Shown: positions 5,834-7,215 of the stretch, piece after piece
Numbering within the stretch: position 1 is the first letter of the stretch
Layout: each line of letters begins with the position of its first letter
From: Paracoccaceae bacterium
Lineage (GTDB): Bacteria; Pseudomonadota; Alphaproteobacteria; Rhodobacterales; Rhodobacteraceae
NCBI GenBank assembly: GCA_003535335.1
Contig: DOHJ01000225.1
Span: forward strand, 1 to 7,215
Direction of reading: 5' to 3'
DNA length: 7,215 nucleotides
The notes under the pieces: model-generated
What the model was told of the DNA's origin: nothing
Database searches by the model: none
What the model saw: the letters and a program-made list of their open reading frames with translations, nothing else
Translations under genes and position numbers: made by a program

Positions 5834-6739
5834 ATGGAAATAATTTCTACGATCGAAGGCCAAACCATGGGCGGAACCTATCGCCTGCGCTTGGCCAAAT
5901 CAGATGACAATAAAACAATACACCCGAACATTCAGCAGATTCTGGATCGCGTTGACAGCCAAATGTCAGGCTGGAATCCGCAATCGGATTTAATGCTGTT
6001 TAATGTTTTGGCCGTGAACGAATGGGTGGATATTCCTGCGGAAATGGCCGAGGTGGTGGAAATCGGGCTAACGCTTTGCGCTGAAACTCGCGGTGCGCTG
6101 AACATTTGTTTGGGCAACAATAGCCGCACCTACGGGCATGGATCACACAGCAAAGCGACGGGTGGGGCAGCCCCTGCTGTTACCAGTGCCGGTTCGGTGC
6201 TGGAACTTGATATGCCCAATTTACGCTTGCGCCGCAGTTCAGCTGTGGCCTTGGATTTGAATAGTGTTGCCAAAGGCTATGCCGTTGATCTAGTTAGTAA
6301 ATATTTAAAAAATCAGGGTATTAACAATTTCCTGATCGAAGTGGCCGGTGACATTTTTGCCTCGGGTAAACGCCCTGACGGCATGCCATGGACGGTGGCG
6401 CTGGAATTGCCGCTGCCGGATAAATCCGTGCCACTTCGGTTTATACCCTTGTACAATCAGGCGATCGCCAGTTCGGGGAACTATCGGCGTTTTATAAAAT
6501 CCGGTGATGAAATTGCCGGACATATAATTGAACCCGAGACCGGAAAGGCAATGACGGAAATTTACGCGTCAGTTTCGGTCATTGCCAAAAGCTCGGCGCA
6601 GGCGGACGGGCTGGCAACGGCGCTTTTTGCTATGGGTGAAAAAGCAGGCTATGCGTTTGCCGATAAACATAATATCGCGGCTATTTTCATCAGCCGCACT
6701 GCCGACGGCTTCAAGGAAACCGGAACCAGAGCATTATAA
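5834..6739 (+). CDS. apbE: ApbE family FAD:protein FMN transferase without a signal peptide
   Basis: A 301-residue flavin transferase that moves FMN from FAD onto Ser/Thr of target proteins, using Mg2+. Family motifs appear in order: GQTMGGTY (9-16), MSGWNPQSDLMLFN (44-57), the core DLNSVAKGYAVD (141-152), EVAGDI (169-174), ASSGNYRRF (212-220), HIIEPETG (230-237) and QADGLATALF (256-265), where Asp258 and Thr262 match the Mg2+ site. Some positions are off-consensus: HIIEPETG has Glu where Asp is usual, and GALNICLG replaces the common GAFDITVG. Typical bacterial ApbE is an exported lipoprotein of about 350 residues. This one starts almost at the TMG motif and has no leader. The frame upstream is open back to the ankyrin stop at 5786-5788 but contains no other start codon. 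The likely substrate is the DUF2271 protein at 129-623. The call is firm; the cellular location is uncertain. Confidence 0.9.
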   Translation: MEIISTIEGQTMGGTYRLRLAKSDDNKTIHPNIQQILDRVDSQMSGWNPQSDLMLFNVLAVNEWVDIPAEMAEVVEIGLTLCAETRGALNICLGNNSRTYGHGSHSKATGGAAPAVTSAGSVLELDMPNLRLRRSSAVALDLNSVAKGYAVDLVSKYLKNQGINNFLIEVAGDIFASGKRPDGMPWTVALELPLPDKSVPLRFIPLYNQAIASSGNYRRFIKSGDEIAGHIIEPETGKAMTEIYASVSVIAKSSAQADGLATALFAMGEKAGYAFADKHNIAAIFISRTADGFKETGTRAL

Positions 6740-6745
6740 GCCGTC

Positions 6746-7215
6746 TTAGCGAAACAGCAAAACCGGAATTTTGGACGATTGCACCATCGTGGTTGTTATC
6801 GAACCCTTGAATAAATTACGGATGCGCGAATGCCCATAAGCGCCCATCGCCAGTAAATCGATGGATTTTTTTTCAATCTTTGCAGCAATCACATCTTCGG
6901 CCTGACCCTGGGCAATACATTTTTTTACCGTAAATCCGGCCGCTTCCAACTGCTTTGCTGCGGCCTCAAGTTTACTCTCGACCGCAGGCTTGCCTGTGCC
7001 CACCGTCAAAAGATGGCAGGTTAATCCGGCAAATACATTGCTTTGTGCAACATGATCCACTGCTTTGGCTGACGAAGAACCGCCATCAAAGGCAACGATA
7101 AAGCTTTCAATCGGTTTAAAGGCCTGCGCCGTAACCAAAACCGGTTTGCGACAGCTGCGCACCACCCGCGCCAGATTGCCATGCAAATGCAGCTTGGCGG
7201 CACCGGTTGGAACAC
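6746..7215 (-). CDS. Universal stress protein with tandem UspA domains, N-terminus beyond the window
   Basis: The stop is at 6746-6748, and the reading frame stays open to the window's right edge, so the start is missing. The visible part begins with the tail of a first Usp domain (LHGNLARVVRSCRKPVLVT). A second domain follows, from the FIVAFDGGSSSAKAVDHVA strand and helix to PVLLFR at the C-terminus. The second domain carries GAYGHSRIRNLFKGS (bases 6800-6844), a full match to the G-x2-G-x9-G-[S/T] nucleotide-binding motif, so it probably binds ATP. The corresponding place in the first domain reads GN rather than GS, which suggests that half may not bind nucleotide. Tandem Usp proteins of this UspE-like design are stress-response proteins of the cytosol. 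A TTG at 7184-7186 could start a shorter protein but would cut through the first domain. It converges on apbE with a six-base gap, so it is not in the same operon. Confidence 0.88.
   Translation of the reverse strand, partial: VPTGAAKLHLHGNLARVVRSCRKPVLVTAQAFKPIESFIVAFDGGSSSAKAVDHVAQSNVFAGLTCHLLTVGTGKPAVESKLEAAAKQLEAAGFTVKKCIAQGQAEDVIAAKIEKKSIDLLAMGAYGHSRIRNLFKGSITTTMVQSSKIPVLLFR

Larger units (their letters stand above)
2834..5838 (+). repeat. Tandem duplication of an ankyrin gene with its ribosome binding site and 3' hairpin
   Basis: Copy A spans about 2834-4265 and copy B about 4410-5838 (1432 and 1429 bases), with 144 unrelated-looking bases between them. The alignable unit begins just before the ribosome binding site and runs through the gene and the 45 bases after the stop codon. 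In both copies those 45 bases end in ATGGA, and 32 of 45 bases match without gaps. The copies have diverged substantially, so the duplication is not recent. The proteins are most alike in the C-terminal third and least alike in the N-terminal part. Confidence 0.8.

Overview
The window looks like a chromosomal segment from a Gram-negative bacterium, probably a proteobacterium and possibly a marine alphaproteobacterium. The clues are Sec signal peptides on periplasmic-type proteins, a four-helix PepSY reductase of the inner-membrane type, roughly balanced base composition by eye, and dense same-strand gene packing. The lineage is an inference and cannot be fixed from this sequence alone.

Layout, left to right. 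Bases 1-128 hold no complete gene. On the + strand there are then five genes: (1) 129-623, a small exported DUF2271 protein with a clear covalent-FMN attachment motif; (2) 633-2807, a membrane reductase fusing a PepSY/TM part to a flavodoxin domain and a CysJ/P450-reductase-like FAD/NADPH domain; (3) 2851-4215 and (4) 4427-5788, two paralogous exported ankyrin-repeat proteins, each followed by a closely related hairpin; (5) 5834-6739, an ApbE-type FAD:protein FMN transferase. A tandem universal stress protein gene converges from the right on the - strand (6746 to beyond the window edge).

How they may work together. NADPH electrons would enter the cytosolic FAD/FMN domains of the reductase. 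They would cross the membrane through the PepSY helices, whose four well-placed histidines suggest two haems, and reach a flavin carried covalently by DUF2271 in the periplasm. ApbE would be the enzyme that attaches that flavin. PepSY reductase plus DUF2271 plus ApbE fits the known theme of flavinylated extracytosolic electron transfer. The unusual part is the pair of periplasmic ankyrin solenoids sitting inside the cluster, between the reductase and ApbE. Their role is unknown; a scaffold, an electron-acceptor partner or a protective chaperone are all possible.

Other oddities: the reductase seems to start at TTG nine bases after the DUF2271 stop, in the same frame and without a Shine-Dalgarno. 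ApbE lacks any signal peptide although its presumed substrate is exported. The ankyrin duplication seems to have carried along the first codons of apbE, leaving a small relic after the first copy.
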